Source of the DNA: DATHWB01 sp046565785
GTDB lineage: Bacteria > Actinomycetota > Acidimicrobiia > Spongiisociales > ZC4RG35
Direction: 5' to 3'
DNA: 25,001 nucleotides
NCBI GenBank assembly: GCA_046565785.1
Contig: JBKHXZ010000233.1
Location: forward strand, 1 to 25,001
A program made the translations under genes and the position numbers. Below, piece after piece: positions 1 through 6,716 of this stretch. Positions within the stretch are counted from its first letter, which is position 1; every line of letters begins with the position of its first letter. The notes beneath the pieces were generated by a model. It searched no databases, was not told where the DNA came from, and was given only the letters and a program-made list of their open reading frames with translations.

Positions 1-453
1 GTAACCCTCCATCCATCGTGTTCCACCGGCGAGGAAGAACCTGACGTCCGCCCCCACCGTCGGGGCAGCGTTCCACACTTCGTCGTCGCTGCGGCCGTAC
101 ACCGCCGCAGTGGCCCGGAGCGCGGCAGCCGCGTCGGAGGACCCGCCACCCAGCCCTGCCGCGGCGGGGATGGCCTTGTCCAAGTGCATACGCAGTCGTG
201 GGCGATCCGGTCGACCGACCAGAGCCCGTACCGCCTTCCACACCAGGTTGTCCTCGTCGTCTGGAACGGCGTCGTCGGAGACGGTCAGTTCCTCGTCCTC
301 TCCGATGCCCACCCGAAGGAGGTCGACCCGGTCGAGTGTCTGGCACAGGGATCGCAGCGGGTGATAGCCGGTTCGGTCCGGTGGACGCAGCTCGAGGGAG
401 AAGTTGAGTTTGGCCGGGGCTTCCCAGACTGTGTCCTCGACTCGATCGCTCAT
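1..453 (-). CDS. ispE: 4-diphosphocytidyl-2-C-methyl-D-erythritol kinase IspE, N-terminal half (runs off left edge)
   Basis: GHMP-family kinase that phosphorylates CDP-methylerythritol in the non-mevalonate isoprenoid (MEP) pathway; cytosolic. The 151 visible codons hold the N-terminal substrate-binding segment APAKLNFSL (residues 12-20), the glycine-rich ATP loop GLGGGSSDAA (100-109) and the segment GADVRFFLAGG (134-144), whose Asp136 matches the catalytic Asp of the family. The family usually has Pro where this protein has Arg138. The ATG overlaps the rsmA stop as ATGA, so ispE is the third gene of tatD-rsmA-ispE and is probably translationally coupled. The C-terminal half lies outside the window. 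Confidence 0.95.
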   Translation of the reverse strand, partial: MSDRVEDTVWEAPAKLNFSLELRPPDRTGYHPLRSLCQTLDRVDLLRVGIGEDEELTVSDDAVPDDEDNLVWKAVRALVGRPDRPRLRMHLDKAIPAAAGLGGGSSDAAAALRATAAVYGRSDDEVWNAAPTVGADVRFFLAGGTRWMEGY

Positions 454-1259
454 CCGGCCACCTCCGCCAATTGCAGCCAGGTGGCCGGGTCCAACTCCTC
501 GGCGCGAGCCGTCGGTGGTATTCCCGCCGCAATCAGTACCCGGGAGGGATCGGCGATGGCGGACACCAGCGACGACCGCAGCATCTTGCGCCTTTGGCCG
601 AAACCGGCAGCCGCCAGTTCGATCGCTCGCTCCGCATGTCGCGGTGCCGACCGCCGCTCGATGCTGACCACCGCCGAGCCGACGTTGGGCGGCGGTAGGA
701 ACACTTGAGGGGGAACCTTGAACTCCAACTTCGCGGTGCCGTGGATGCCCACCACCACGCTGGGAAGCCCGTACGCCGCCGATCCGGAACGGGCGACCAG
801 GCGTTCGGCGACTTCTGTCTGGACCATGATCACGAACCGCGTGACCTGTGGGGTGTGCCGCAGCGTGTCGAGCACGAGGGAGGTGCCGACGTTGTACGGG
901 AGGTTGGCGATCATCGACCAGTTCTGCGTCGGGTCGAGCTCGGAGGTCAGATCCGCCCGAGCGGCATCGGCGTAGCGGACGACGGCATCGGTACCGGCCA
1001 GCACCTCGTCGAGGACCGGCCGCAGCCCCTCGTCGATCTCGTAGGCGACCACACTCGCCCCGGTGGCAATCAGCTCGACGGTGAGTGCTCCGGTTCCTGG
1101 GCCGATCTCGACCACCGTATCCCCTGGGCCTACACCGGCCAGGGTCACGATCTTGCGGGTGATGTTGGGGTCGACCAGGAAGTGCTGACCGAGCTGTTTG
1201 GCCGGCCGCACCCCATGGCGGTCGAGCAGGGCCCGGACCACCGAACGCGCCTGGCTCAT
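450..1259 (-). CDS. rsmA: 16S rRNA (adenine1518/1519-N6)-dimethyltransferase RsmA
   Basis: Dimethylates the two adjacent adenines in the 3'-terminal helix of 16S rRNA late in 30S assembly (KsgA/Dim1 family). At 269 residues it is a normal length. Visible motifs are QLGQHFLVD (22-30), the SAM-binding loop EIGPGTG (51-57) and the catalytic NLPYN (119-123). The ATG at 1259 is chosen because it overlaps the tatD stop (ATGA) and gives the expected N-terminus; the frame stays open upstream into tatD, but that extension has no family counterpart. The order tatD-rsmA-ispE is common in Actinobacteria. Confidence 0.96.
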   Translation of the reverse strand: MSQARSVVRALLDRHGVRPAKQLGQHFLVDPNITRKIVTLAGVGPGDTVVEIGPGTGALTVELIATGASVVAYEIDEGLRPVLDEVLAGTDAVVRYADAARADLTSELDPTQNWSMIANLPYNVGTSLVLDTLRHTPQVTRFVIMVQTEVAERLVARSGSAAYGLPSVVVGIHGTAKLEFKVPPQVFLPPPNVGSAVVSIERRSAPRHAERAIELAAAGFGQRRKMLRSSLVSAIADPSRVLIAAGIPPTARAEELDPATWLQLAEVAG

Positions 1260-2008
1260 CGCGGATCCCCGAACAACCGAGCTGCGTGGTCCGACGTCGA
1301 CGATTCGACTTCTTCCGGCTCTCGCCCCCACACCGAGGCCAACATTCGTCCGATCAACGGCACCCAGGCCGGTTCGTTTGGCTGGCCGCGGTAGGGAGGA
1401 GGGGCGAGATACGGGGTATCGGTCTCGACCAAGGTGCGATCCGGTGGTGCTTCGGCAGCTCCCAGTCGAACGGTCTCCCCGGTCTCGAACGCCACCGGGC
1501 CGGCGAAGGAGAAACTGACACCGAGATCACGAAATCGGCGGGTCCACCGGGGCCCGCCCGTCCAACAATGCAGGATCGCCCGCTCCCCCAGACCGGCTTC
1601 GGCCAGCATGGCGTGAACGTCGGCGAACGCGTCGCGGCAGTGGACGATCAGGGGCTTTCCCAGCTCAGCGGCGAGTTCGATGTGGGCGGCGAAGGCAGCC
1701 CTCTGGTCCTCCACCGGAGCCAGGTTGCGGTAGTAGTCGAGTCCGGTTTCCCCGATCGCATGCGCCTCGTGACCAAGCGCCCGGATTCGCTCCCGCTGTG
1801 CGGGCCATCGTTCGGCGTCGTGCGGATGCAGGCCGGCGGTCCAACGCAATTGGCGCGGGTGGTCGTCGGCAAGACGTCGGGCGGCCTCGGAGGACTCGGC
1901 GTCCACTCCGGGTACCACGATCCAGTCGACGGAGGTGGCGCGGGCCAGGAGCTCGCCAGGCGGCCGCCCGTCGAGCTGCAGATGACAATGCGTGTCCACC
2001 CATCCCAT
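1256..2008 (-). CDS. tatD: TatD-family metal-dependent hydrolase
   Basis: TIM-barrel metallo-hydrolase of the TatD DNase family, 250 residues. Metal ligands and active-site residues are visible in order: His7 and His9 (DTHCH), Glu87 in GETGLDYY, His123 in IVHCRD, His147 in LHCWTGG and Asp197 in ETDTPY. The ATG at 2008 puts DTHCH four residues in, as in the family. A GTG at 2044 in the same frame would add 12 residues without family support. First gene of the tatD-rsmA-ispE run and divergent from an AbrB-type regulator. No clear -10 box sits directly before 2008, so promoter and start are less certain than the product. Confidence 0.93.
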   Translation of the reverse strand: MGWVDTHCHLQLDGRPPGELLARATSVDWIVVPGVDAESSEAARRLADDHPRQLRWTAGLHPHDAERWPAQRERIRALGHEAHAIGETGLDYYRNLAPVEDQRAAFAAHIELAAELGKPLIVHCRDAFADVHAMLAEAGLGERAILHCWTGGPRWTRRFRDLGVSFSFAGPVAFETGETVRLGAAEAPPDRTLVETDTPYLAPPPYRGQPNEPAWVPLIGRMLASVWGREPEEVESSTSDHAARLFGDPR

Positions 2009-2069
2009 GGCCAATGCATGCAAGCAGGGAAACTTGCGTCCCACGCCGACGGGACCTCGCCAGCCTCGG

Positions 2070-2094
2070 TAGTGTCGGAGGGCCAGGAGGTGAC
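2070..2094 (+). promoter_or_regulatory. Putative -10 box and ribosome binding site of the AbrB-type gene
   Basis: TAGTGT at 2070-2075 is a plausible -10 box. Initiation about 7 bases later would give a 12-base leader holding a perfect AGGAGG (2085-2090) just before the GTG at 2095. It lies in the 86-base divergent gap with tatD. Seen directly: the two motifs. Inferred: the start point. Confidence 0.45.
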
Positions 2095-2328
2095 GTGGAC
2101 GCCGGTATCGCCCGCAAGATCGACGATCTCGGTCGGATCGTGATCCCGGCCGAGACCCGCCGTCTGTTCAATATCCGAGAAGGTGACCAGATCCTGATCT
2201 CCATCGAAGGAGCCAACATCGTGCTCCGCAAGGTGGAGGACACCTGCACCTTCTGCGGGGCCACCGACCACGTGACGGTGTTCCGGGGCAAGGGCATCTG
2301 CAGCTCCTGTCGCAGCCAGCTCGCCTGA
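2095..2328 (+). CDS. AbrB/SpoVT-type DNA-binding regulator with C-terminal zinc ribbon
   Basis: 77-residue swapped-hairpin transcription factor. The N-terminal part (GIARKIDDLGRIVIP, residues 4-18, followed by AETRRLFNI) is the classic AbrB DNA-binding fold and closely resembles Bacillus AbrB/SpoVT. The C-terminal third carries two CxxC pairs (Cys51/54 and Cys69/72) spaced as a zinc ribbon, in place of the AbrB multimerisation tail. GTG at 2095 is the only start that keeps the whole domain without a long unrelated extension, and AGGAGG stands four bases before it. Divergent from tatD and convergent with rsmI (16-base gap). Targets are unknown; transition-state control is only an analogy. Confidence 0.88.
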   Translation: MDAGIARKIDDLGRIVIPAETRRLFNIREGDQILISIEGANIVLRKVEDTCTFCGATDHVTVFRGKGICSSCRSQLA

Positions 2329-2344
2329 CTCCCGGCCTCGCGCC

Positions 2345-3157
2345 TCAGATGCCGTCGTAGATGGTGCGTCTCCGAATGCCGGTCCGATGGGCGACGGTTC
2401 TGGCAGCCTCCGACCGGCTCATGCCTCCGGTCACGAGCCGACGGGCCTCGGCCACTGCCTGTTCGTCGGTCACCGTCTGTGGTTCGCCGGGTGCCAGCAC
2501 CAGGGTGAACTCGCCGCGCGGTTCGGTCTCGTTCCATTTGCCGATGGCAGCTGCCACGGTGCCCCACCACACCTCCTCGAACTGTTTCGTCAGCTCCCGA
2601 GCAACGCACACCTCGCGTTCACCGCCGGTGACCTCGGCGAGATCTTTCAGATCGTCCAGCACGCGTCGCGGCGAGCTGAACCAGACCACCGGGCGGTCGT
2701 CTGCCGCCATCGCCGCCAGTCGCTCGGCACGGTCTCCGCCCTTTCGCGGAAGGAACCCTTCGAACACGAACCGGTCACCGCCGAACCCCGACACTGCCAG
2801 GCCTGCGGTCACGGCACTCGGTCCGGGTACGACGGTCACCGTCCCCCCGGCATGGCGGGCGGCTCGTACCGCCAGGACCCCAGGGTCGGCCAGCGCCGGC
2901 GTCCCGGCGTCGGTGACCAGCGCGACGACCTCGCCTGCTGCCACGCGCTCGGCGATCTCGGTGGCGCGTACGCCTTCGTTGCCCACGAAAAAACTTCGGA
3001 TCGGCGGTGATGCCCCGATGTGGTTGAGCAGGATCCCGGTGCGACGGGTGTCCTCGGCGAAGACGACGTCGGCCTCAGCCAGCGTGGCGGCGAGACGCGC
3101 CGAGATGTCGCCGAGGTTGCCGATCGGAGTTGCGCACACGACGAGGCGACCGCTCAT
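2345..3157 (-). CDS. rsmI: 16S rRNA (cytidine1402-2'-O)-methyltransferase RsmI
   Basis: SAM-dependent tetrapyrrole-methylase-fold enzyme that 2'-O-methylates C1402 in the ribosomal P site. 270 residues. Visible: TPIGNLGD (10-17) at the N-terminus, FAEDTRRT, the SAM-pocket segment TDAGTPALADPG, and VPGPSAVTAGLAVSGF. The ATG at 3157 gives the canonical N-terminus. It has no Shine-Dalgarno, but TACAGT ends seven bases before it (see promoter). The first 83 bases lie, in another frame, inside the 3' end of the DUF192 gene, so rsmI probably has its own promoter there. C-terminal residues GIRRRTIYDGI look helix-turn-helix-like, as often annotated for the family. Confidence 0.95.
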   Translation of the reverse strand: MSGRLVVCATPIGNLGDISARLAATLAEADVVFAEDTRRTGILLNHIGASPPIRSFFVGNEGVRATEIAERVAAGEVVALVTDAGTPALADPGVLAVRAARHAGGTVTVVPGPSAVTAGLAVSGFGGDRFVFEGFLPRKGGDRAERLAAMAADDRPVVWFSSPRRVLDDLKDLAEVTGGEREVCVARELTKQFEEVWWGTVAAAIGKWNETEPRGEFTLVLAPGEPQTVTDEQAVAEARRLVTGGMSRSEAARTVAHRTGIRRRTIYDGI

Positions 3158-3470
3158 CGGGGGGACTGTAGAGGTCGAGACGGACCCCCACCGGTGGGGC
3201 CGTGTCGCCTTCCTCCATCTCGAGCAGCCAGTGCGCCCCGGGAGCAACCACGATCCGACCGGGCATCAGGCGGCGGACCTCCCTCACCGTCCGGTCTCGG
3301 TCGATCACCACCACGGTGAGGGCTCGGTCCATTCCGAACCCGTGCACCGAGGACGTCCGGAACAGCATTGCTCCGGTCCGGCGTCGGAGCCCCATGAATC
3401 GTTCGCGGAAGCTCTCCGGCACGGCGACCCGGAGCACCTCGCGGTCGTAGACGAGGTCGGCGATTCGCAC
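3075..3470 (-). CDS. DUF192 family protein
   Basis: Small beta-barrel protein of the DUF192 family (function unknown; often secreted elsewhere, but no signal peptide here). Family landmarks: RFMGLRRR near residue 25, GFGMDRALTVVVID (about 45-58) and LEMEEG (about 83-88). GTG at 3470 is preferred over ATG at 3488 because TACGGT lies exactly 6 bases before it and the domain begins there; the ATG start would give 137 residues instead of 131. The Arg-rich last 30 or so residues follow the domain and are encoded where rsmI already begins, so the tail may be a by-product of the overlap. Lies 40 bases downstream of the lipoprotein gene. Confidence 0.8.
   Translation of the reverse strand: MRIADLVYDREVLRVAVPESFRERFMGLRRRTGAMLFRTSSVHGFGMDRALTVVVIDRDRTVREVRRLMPGRIVVAPGAHWLLEMEEGDTAPPVGVRLDLYSPPDERSPRRVRNSDRQPRRHLGASRRHAG
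3158..3170 (-). promoter_or_regulatory. Putative leaderless promoter of rsmI, inside the DUF192 gene
   Basis: On the minus strand TACAGT (3170-3165) is followed by 7 bases and the rsmI ATG. No Shine-Dalgarno is present; a C-tract sits where one would be. Same geometry as other lead genes in the window. Confidence 0.5.
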
Positions 3471-3482
3471 CGCATGACCGTA
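3471..3482 (-). promoter_or_regulatory. Putative leaderless promoter of the DUF192 gene
   Basis: TACGGT (3482-3477, minus strand), then 6 bases, then GTG at 3470. If real, it favours the GTG over the upstream ATG at 3488, which has neither a box nor a clear Shine-Dalgarno. Confidence 0.45.
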
Positions 3483-3509
3483 CGGCATTCCGCCGCCGGT
3501 GGAAACCGG

Positions 3510-4844
3510 TCAGGGCAACGATGCCACGATCTGCCGTCCGGTGACCGGGTCGCCCGCGGCGACGAACACCACCCGGTCCTCGGTCTGGCGGACGAAGGCG
3601 AAGTCGTCCTCCTCGAAGAGAACCCCTCCGCCCTCTTCGACCGCATCGCCGACCGCCATCACCGCGGTGTATCCGGTGAGCGCCTGGAACATTTCGTCCA
3701 GATCGGACGGTTCGTCGCCTTCGAACACGATGAGCAGGGCCGCTTCGCTGCCGTCGAACCATTGCACGTAGGCGTCGCCACCCCAGCCCTCCGACGCTTG
3801 GCGTGACGCCAGACCCAGGACCTGGTCGAACATGAGAGTGAACCCGAGTTGACCCCACACCGACTCGTACACGACTTCGTATCCGGAAAGGGCAGGTGCC
3901 ACCAACGGAACGTCGACGGGCATGTCGGTCTGATAGTCCCGCGGTTCGAAGATCTGTTCACTCGACACCGGCGGCTCCACGTACAAACGGTTGATCTCGT
4001 CGAACCCACCGATGTCGAACGCCCGCTGGACGAAGATCAGGCCCTGGTCGTAGGGGAAGACCAGCGAGTTCTGGATGAATGGAGGTACCGAATCGAACAC
4101 GGGCGACTCGGATCCGAACAAATCGGCCAGGAGTTCCTGTTGGTCGGTCCGTGGGAGCTGTTGGATGTAGAGGATCTCGGTGAGGGTGGCGTCCCCTTCG
4201 ATGACCGAGAGGAAGGCCACTGCCTCGTCGAAGCGGTCCTCGTCGATCAACCGCTCGTATGCGTCGTTGAACCCGAAGCGCTGATCGGTGAGGGCGTGGG
4301 TGAGTTCGTGGACCAGCGTCGCTTTCTGTAACTGGGTGAGCGACTCCCCCGCCGGGACGACGAGCTCGCCGGTCTCCCCGTCGTAGTACCCGGCGACTTG
4401 CTCGCCGTACAGCTCCAAGTACATCTGGAGCAGGTCGACTTCCGCGTCGATCAGACCGAGCAGCTCGTACAGCGCCTCGTCGGCGGGGAGGTCTTCGATG
4501 TCCTCCTGAATCGAGGACTGCACCCGAGTGGCGAGCTCCTCGGGCGTGACCACGACCACCGTCGGAGGCTGGAGAAAACGCAGACCCCGGATCTCCTCGG
4601 TGACGGCCACCAAATCGATGATTTCCTGCTGCATCTCGGCCGGAAGGTCCTCGATGCCGCCCGGAACCCCCGTAGTCGGAGGAGCGGTGGAGGTCGTCGT
4701 GGTCGAGGTGGCGGTCGTGTCGGTCGACGGGGTGACGGTCGCGGTCGGTGCCGGTGTGGTGGCGACGGTGGTGGTGGTCGCCCCACTGGTGCAGGCAGCG
4801 AGTACGACCGCGGACGCGAACAGAGAGACGAAGCGGTGGTTCAC
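3510..4844 (-). CDS. Putative lipoprotein with gluzincin-like zinc peptidase domain
   Basis: 444 residues. The N-terminus is a lipoprotein signal: short basic start, hydrophobic core and lipobox LAAC with Cys18, so export and lipid anchoring are expected. Residues 21-59 are a Thr/Pro-rich linker likely to span the wall. The domain holds HELTH (179-183), an HExxH zinc site, and EGDA with Glu216 about 33 residues later, a plausible third ligand as in gluzincins. The region from 220 on is acidic and ends with a small beta-rich module. Substrate unknown; I do not recognise a named family. The start is GTG with TAGCCT 8 bases upstream and no Shine-Dalgarno. Followed by DUF192 and rsmI on the same strand. 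Confidence 0.8.
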   Translation of the reverse strand: MNHRFVSLFASAVVLAACTSGATTTTVATTPAPTATVTPSTDTTATSTTTTSTAPPTTGVPGGIEDLPAEMQQEIIDLVAVTEEIRGLRFLQPPTVVVVTPEELATRVQSSIQEDIEDLPADEALYELLGLIDAEVDLLQMYLELYGEQVAGYYDGETGELVVPAGESLTQLQKATLVHELTHALTDQRFGFNDAYERLIDEDRFDEAVAFLSVIEGDATLTEILYIQQLPRTDQQELLADLFGSESPVFDSVPPFIQNSLVFPYDQGLIFVQRAFDIGGFDEINRLYVEPPVSSEQIFEPRDYQTDMPVDVPLVAPALSGYEVVYESVWGQLGFTLMFDQVLGLASRQASEGWGGDAYVQWFDGSEAALLIVFEGDEPSDLDEMFQALTGYTAVMAVGDAVEEGGGVLFEEDDFAFVRQTEDRVVFVAAGDPVTGRQIVASLP

Positions 4845-4858
4845 AGGCCCCCAGGCTA
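4845..4858 (-). promoter_or_regulatory. Putative leaderless promoter of the lipoprotein gene
   Basis: TAGCCT (4858-4853, minus strand) followed by 8 bases and the GTG at 4844. The rest of the 122-base gap up to the tRNA shows only a direct repeat of GCGAAAGC (4921-4940) and no convincing terminator. Confidence 0.4.
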
Positions 4859-4966
4859 CCGACGCCTCGCGTGCTACCGGTCACGGTTCCCGGTCGGTGG
4901 GCAAGAGTCCGGGGAGGCATGCGAAAGCCCGTGCGAAAGCGGATGCGGTTTCGACGGCGGGTTCAG

Positions 4967-5040
4967 TGGAGCTGACGGGATTTGAACCCGTGACCCCCTC
5001 GTTGCGAACGAGGTGCTCTGCCGAGCTGAGCTACAGCCCC
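4967..5040 (-). tRNA. tRNA-Ala (anticodon CGC)
   Basis: 74-base cloverleaf on the minus strand. The acceptor stem GGGGCTG pairs with CAGCTCC and contains the G3:U70 wobble that is the alanine identity element; A73 is the discriminator. The anticodon arm CCTCG-TTCGCAA-CGAGG gives CGC, reading GCG. The T arm contains GGTTCAAATCC. The 3' CCA is not encoded (CTG follows A73), so tRNA nucleotidyltransferase must add it. TAGCCT at 5057-5052 on the minus strand, 11 bases before the first base, could be its -10 box. Confidence 0.97.
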
Positions 5041-5051
5041 AGGGGCGGGGA

Positions 5052-5057
5052 AGGCTA
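5052..5057 (-). promoter_or_regulatory. Putative -10 box of tRNA-Ala
   Basis: TAGCCT on the minus strand, 11 bases upstream of the mature 5' end, which would leave a leader of about four bases. Identical hexamer to the one before the lipoprotein gene. Confidence 0.35.
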
Positions 5058-5069
5058 GCAGCGGAGGGG

Positions 5070-5714
5070 TCAGGCCTCGTCGGCCCCGAACCGCTCCAGG
5101 TCTGCCCGCAAGCGCTCCTGAACCGCCGTGCTGGTCAGGTCCGCCCGCGAGCGTTCGACCAGCGAGCGGGACACGTCAGTGGTGCGACGAAGCCCCGACG
5201 TCATCCCGTCGGGGTAGTCCATGGTGGCGAGCAGGTCGACGATGGCGTCCATCGCCTGCAGTAGTCGCTCCGCCTCTGCGATCTCGCCGCCACGCAACTG
5301 GTCGAGCATGCGTCGACGACATTCCCCCACCGTCTCCCCCAGGCCATGCAGGAACGGGACCGGGTCGAGATCGAGTTCGCTGGCGGTGGGAAGCGGGCGC
5401 CCGGCGAAGATCGCCGCGGTGAGGCGCGCCTCGGCGTACTCCTTGGCGGCATCGGTGACGAACCCTGCGTGGAGGATGTCCTGATGGTCGACCAGCGCCG
5501 TGGTGATCTCGGCAAGCAACGAACCTGCTTCGGAGATCAGCCGCTCGGCCTGGTCGAATTCTCCTCGGTGGAGGCTGCGGATGGCGTTGGCGCTGGATCT
5601 GATCACGTTCCGGCTGCCGGTGATCCCCTTTTCCCGCGCCGAGAAGCGATCATCGAGAACAGGGCGGATCTCCTCGGAGATCCGTTCGAGGTCGTCGGCG
5701 CCGAGCAGGCTCAC
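5070..5714 (-). CDS. Translin family protein
   Basis: 214-residue all-helical protein matching the translin family as known from eukaryotes and archaea (nucleic-acid-binding octamers; human translin pairs with the RNase TRAX). Hallmarks are SAREKG-SRNVIRSSANAIRSLHRGE in the first helices (about 25-52), AGFVTDAAKEYAEA (about 84-97), GRPLPTASELDLDP, and the C-terminal signature MDYPDGMTSGLRR followed by TDVSRSLVERSRADLT. Bacterial members are rare and often mislabelled as haloacid dehalogenase; no HAD motif is present here. The GTG start overlaps the preceding membrane-protein stop (GTGA), so the two are probably co-expressed. An RNA-related role is inference. Confidence 0.85.
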   Translation of the reverse strand: MSLLGADDLERISEEIRPVLDDRFSAREKGITGSRNVIRSSANAIRSLHRGEFDQAERLISEAGSLLAEITTALVDHQDILHAGFVTDAAKEYAEARLTAAIFAGRPLPTASELDLDPVPFLHGLGETVGECRRRMLDQLRGGEIAEAERLLQAMDAIVDLLATMDYPDGMTSGLRRTTDVSRSLVERSRADLTSTAVQERLRADLERFGADEA

Positions 5715-6157
5715 TGACCGGCGACGATGCGGACTTGCGGTTCGTCGGCGTCGGTGGGACGGGTGGCGACGTGGGTCAACGCCGCCCGCGCTTCACGCTG
5801 GGACCGAACCTGCATGAGCATGCCGATGTACCAGGCGATCGCGGCGTCGACGGTGAGATGAACCAGCAGCCACCCGATCGACTTCATCGCGTAGGAAGCC
5901 ACCAGCGTGCCGACCGCCAGCGCCACCAGCACTCCGAGGGCTCGACGCCGGCGAGCGCGGACCACGTCGCGGGCGGTCACCCGGGACGGGTTCATGGAAC
6001 GACGCTGGACGTCGGCCATCAGATGGGTCCAGCGGTCGAAGTCCTCGGTCGAGTTGAGGGGAGCCTCCTTGCGGCCGCCGGAGATCGACGGGAACAGATA
6101 GATCCCCCAAATGGTGGCGAGAACCAGCGCTGCGATGAGAAATGGGGCTGTCAGCAT
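5711..6157 (-). CDS. Three-helix membrane protein, likely GlpR/SepX-type division protein
   Basis: 148 residues. One N-terminal membrane helix (about 5-23), a cytoplasmic stretch containing STEDFDRWTHLM (36-47), an Arg cluster (68-72) and two adjoining helices (about 73-92 and 94-116), then a basic tail. This layout, including the Arg run before a central helix pair, matches the actinobacterial GlpR (Corynebacterium, membrane receptor of the gephyrin-like Glp) and SepX (Streptomyces) family, which interacts with the division machinery. The position downstream of galU-moeA is the family's usual place. Sequence identity cannot be measured here and the protein is shorter than SepX. Start ATG 6157 begins the first helix; no Shine-Dalgarno or close -10 box. 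The downstream translin gene overlaps by GTGA. Confidence 0.6.
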   Translation of the reverse strand: MLTAPFLIAALVLATIWGIYLFPSISGGRKEAPLNSTEDFDRWTHLMADVQRRSMNPSRVTARDVVRARRRRALGVLVALAVGTLVASYAMKSIGWLLVHLTVDAAIAWYIGMLMQVRSQREARAALTHVATRPTDADEPQVRIVAGQ

Positions 6158-6181
6158 GTGGTATTCGGGTTGTGGGGTGGG

Positions 6182-6202
6182 CCGCTCACTCCGCCGGAGC
6201 GG
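6182..6202 (-). other. GC-rich hairpin in the moaC to membrane-protein gap
   Basis: CCGCTC/GAGCGG arms with a 9-base loop that can alternatively fold as CTCC/GGAG. It lies in the 91-base gap behind the moaC stop, with no T-tract. It could be a weak moaC terminator or a leader hairpin of the following gene (TATCGT at 6215-6210 is a possible -10 box). Confidence 0.3.
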
Positions 6203-6248
6203 TAGGCCAACGATAGTCGGGCTGGGCCGGCGGACCCAAGCACCACCG

Positions 6249-6716
6249 TCATCGCGTCCACGTGCCCGATCGCCCTCCGCGCTTGGACAGCAGGCGAATC
6301 GGGCCGATCGCCACTCCTCGCTCGACACCCTTCACCATGTCGTACAAGGTGAGAGCAGCCACCGAGACGGCGGTCATCGCCTCCATCTCGACCCCGGTGC
6401 GGCCCACCGTTCGGGCGGTGGCCTGGATCCGGGCACCCTCGGGAACCCGTTCGACGACGACCTCGACCCCGGTGAGCGGGAGCGGATGACACAGTGGGAT
6501 CAAGTCGGCCGTCCGTTTGGCACCCATGATTCCGGCGAGACGTACCGAGGCCAGCGCGTCGCCCTTGGGGAGTTCGCCGCCGAACAACGCATCGGCAGTG
6601 GCCGCGGACAGCACCACCCGCGCCTCGGCGACGGCCTCGCGTTCGGTGACGTCCTTGCTGCCCACGTCGACCATGTGCACATCACCGTCCCCGGTCAGGT
6701 GAGGGAACTCGGTCAT
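6249..6716 (-). CDS. moaC: Cyclic pyranopterin monophosphate synthase MoaC
   Basis: Second step of molybdenum cofactor synthesis: converts the MoaA product 3',8-cyclo-GTP to cyclic pyranopterin monophosphate. 155 residues, normal length. Motifs: MVDVGSKDVTEREA (about 14-27), KGDALASVRLAGIMGAKRT (about 48-66), the catalytic LIPLCHPLPLT (about 69-79) and the end-helix motif EMEAMTAVSVAALTLYDMVK starting near residue 110. The ATG overlaps the moeA stop (ATGA). In other Actinobacteria this slot between glp/moeA and glpR often holds rimJ, so moaC here argues that the upstream MoeA takes part in cofactor synthesis. Confidence 0.97.
   Translation of the reverse strand: MTEFPHLTGDGDVHMVDVGSKDVTEREAVAEARVVLSAATADALFGGELPKGDALASVRLAGIMGAKRTADLIPLCHPLPLTGVEVVVERVPEGARIQATARTVGRTGVEMEAMTAVSVAALTLYDMVKGVERGVAIGPIRLLSKRGGRSGTWTR

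Noticed and set aside
2361..3806. Long plus-strand open frame (481 codons)
   Set aside because: Runs antisense across rsmI, DUF192 and the lipoprotein, has no family motif, and is a by-product of high G+C codon bias.
4921..4940. GCGAAAGC direct repeat near the tRNA, considered as an attachment site or CRISPR unit
   Set aside because: Only two 8-base copies 4 bases apart, no integrase, and no duplication of the tRNA 3' end seen.
5070..5714. Haloacid dehalogenase (common automatic label for such proteins)
   Set aside because: No DxDx(T/V) or other HAD motif; the sequence is helical and carries the translin signature.
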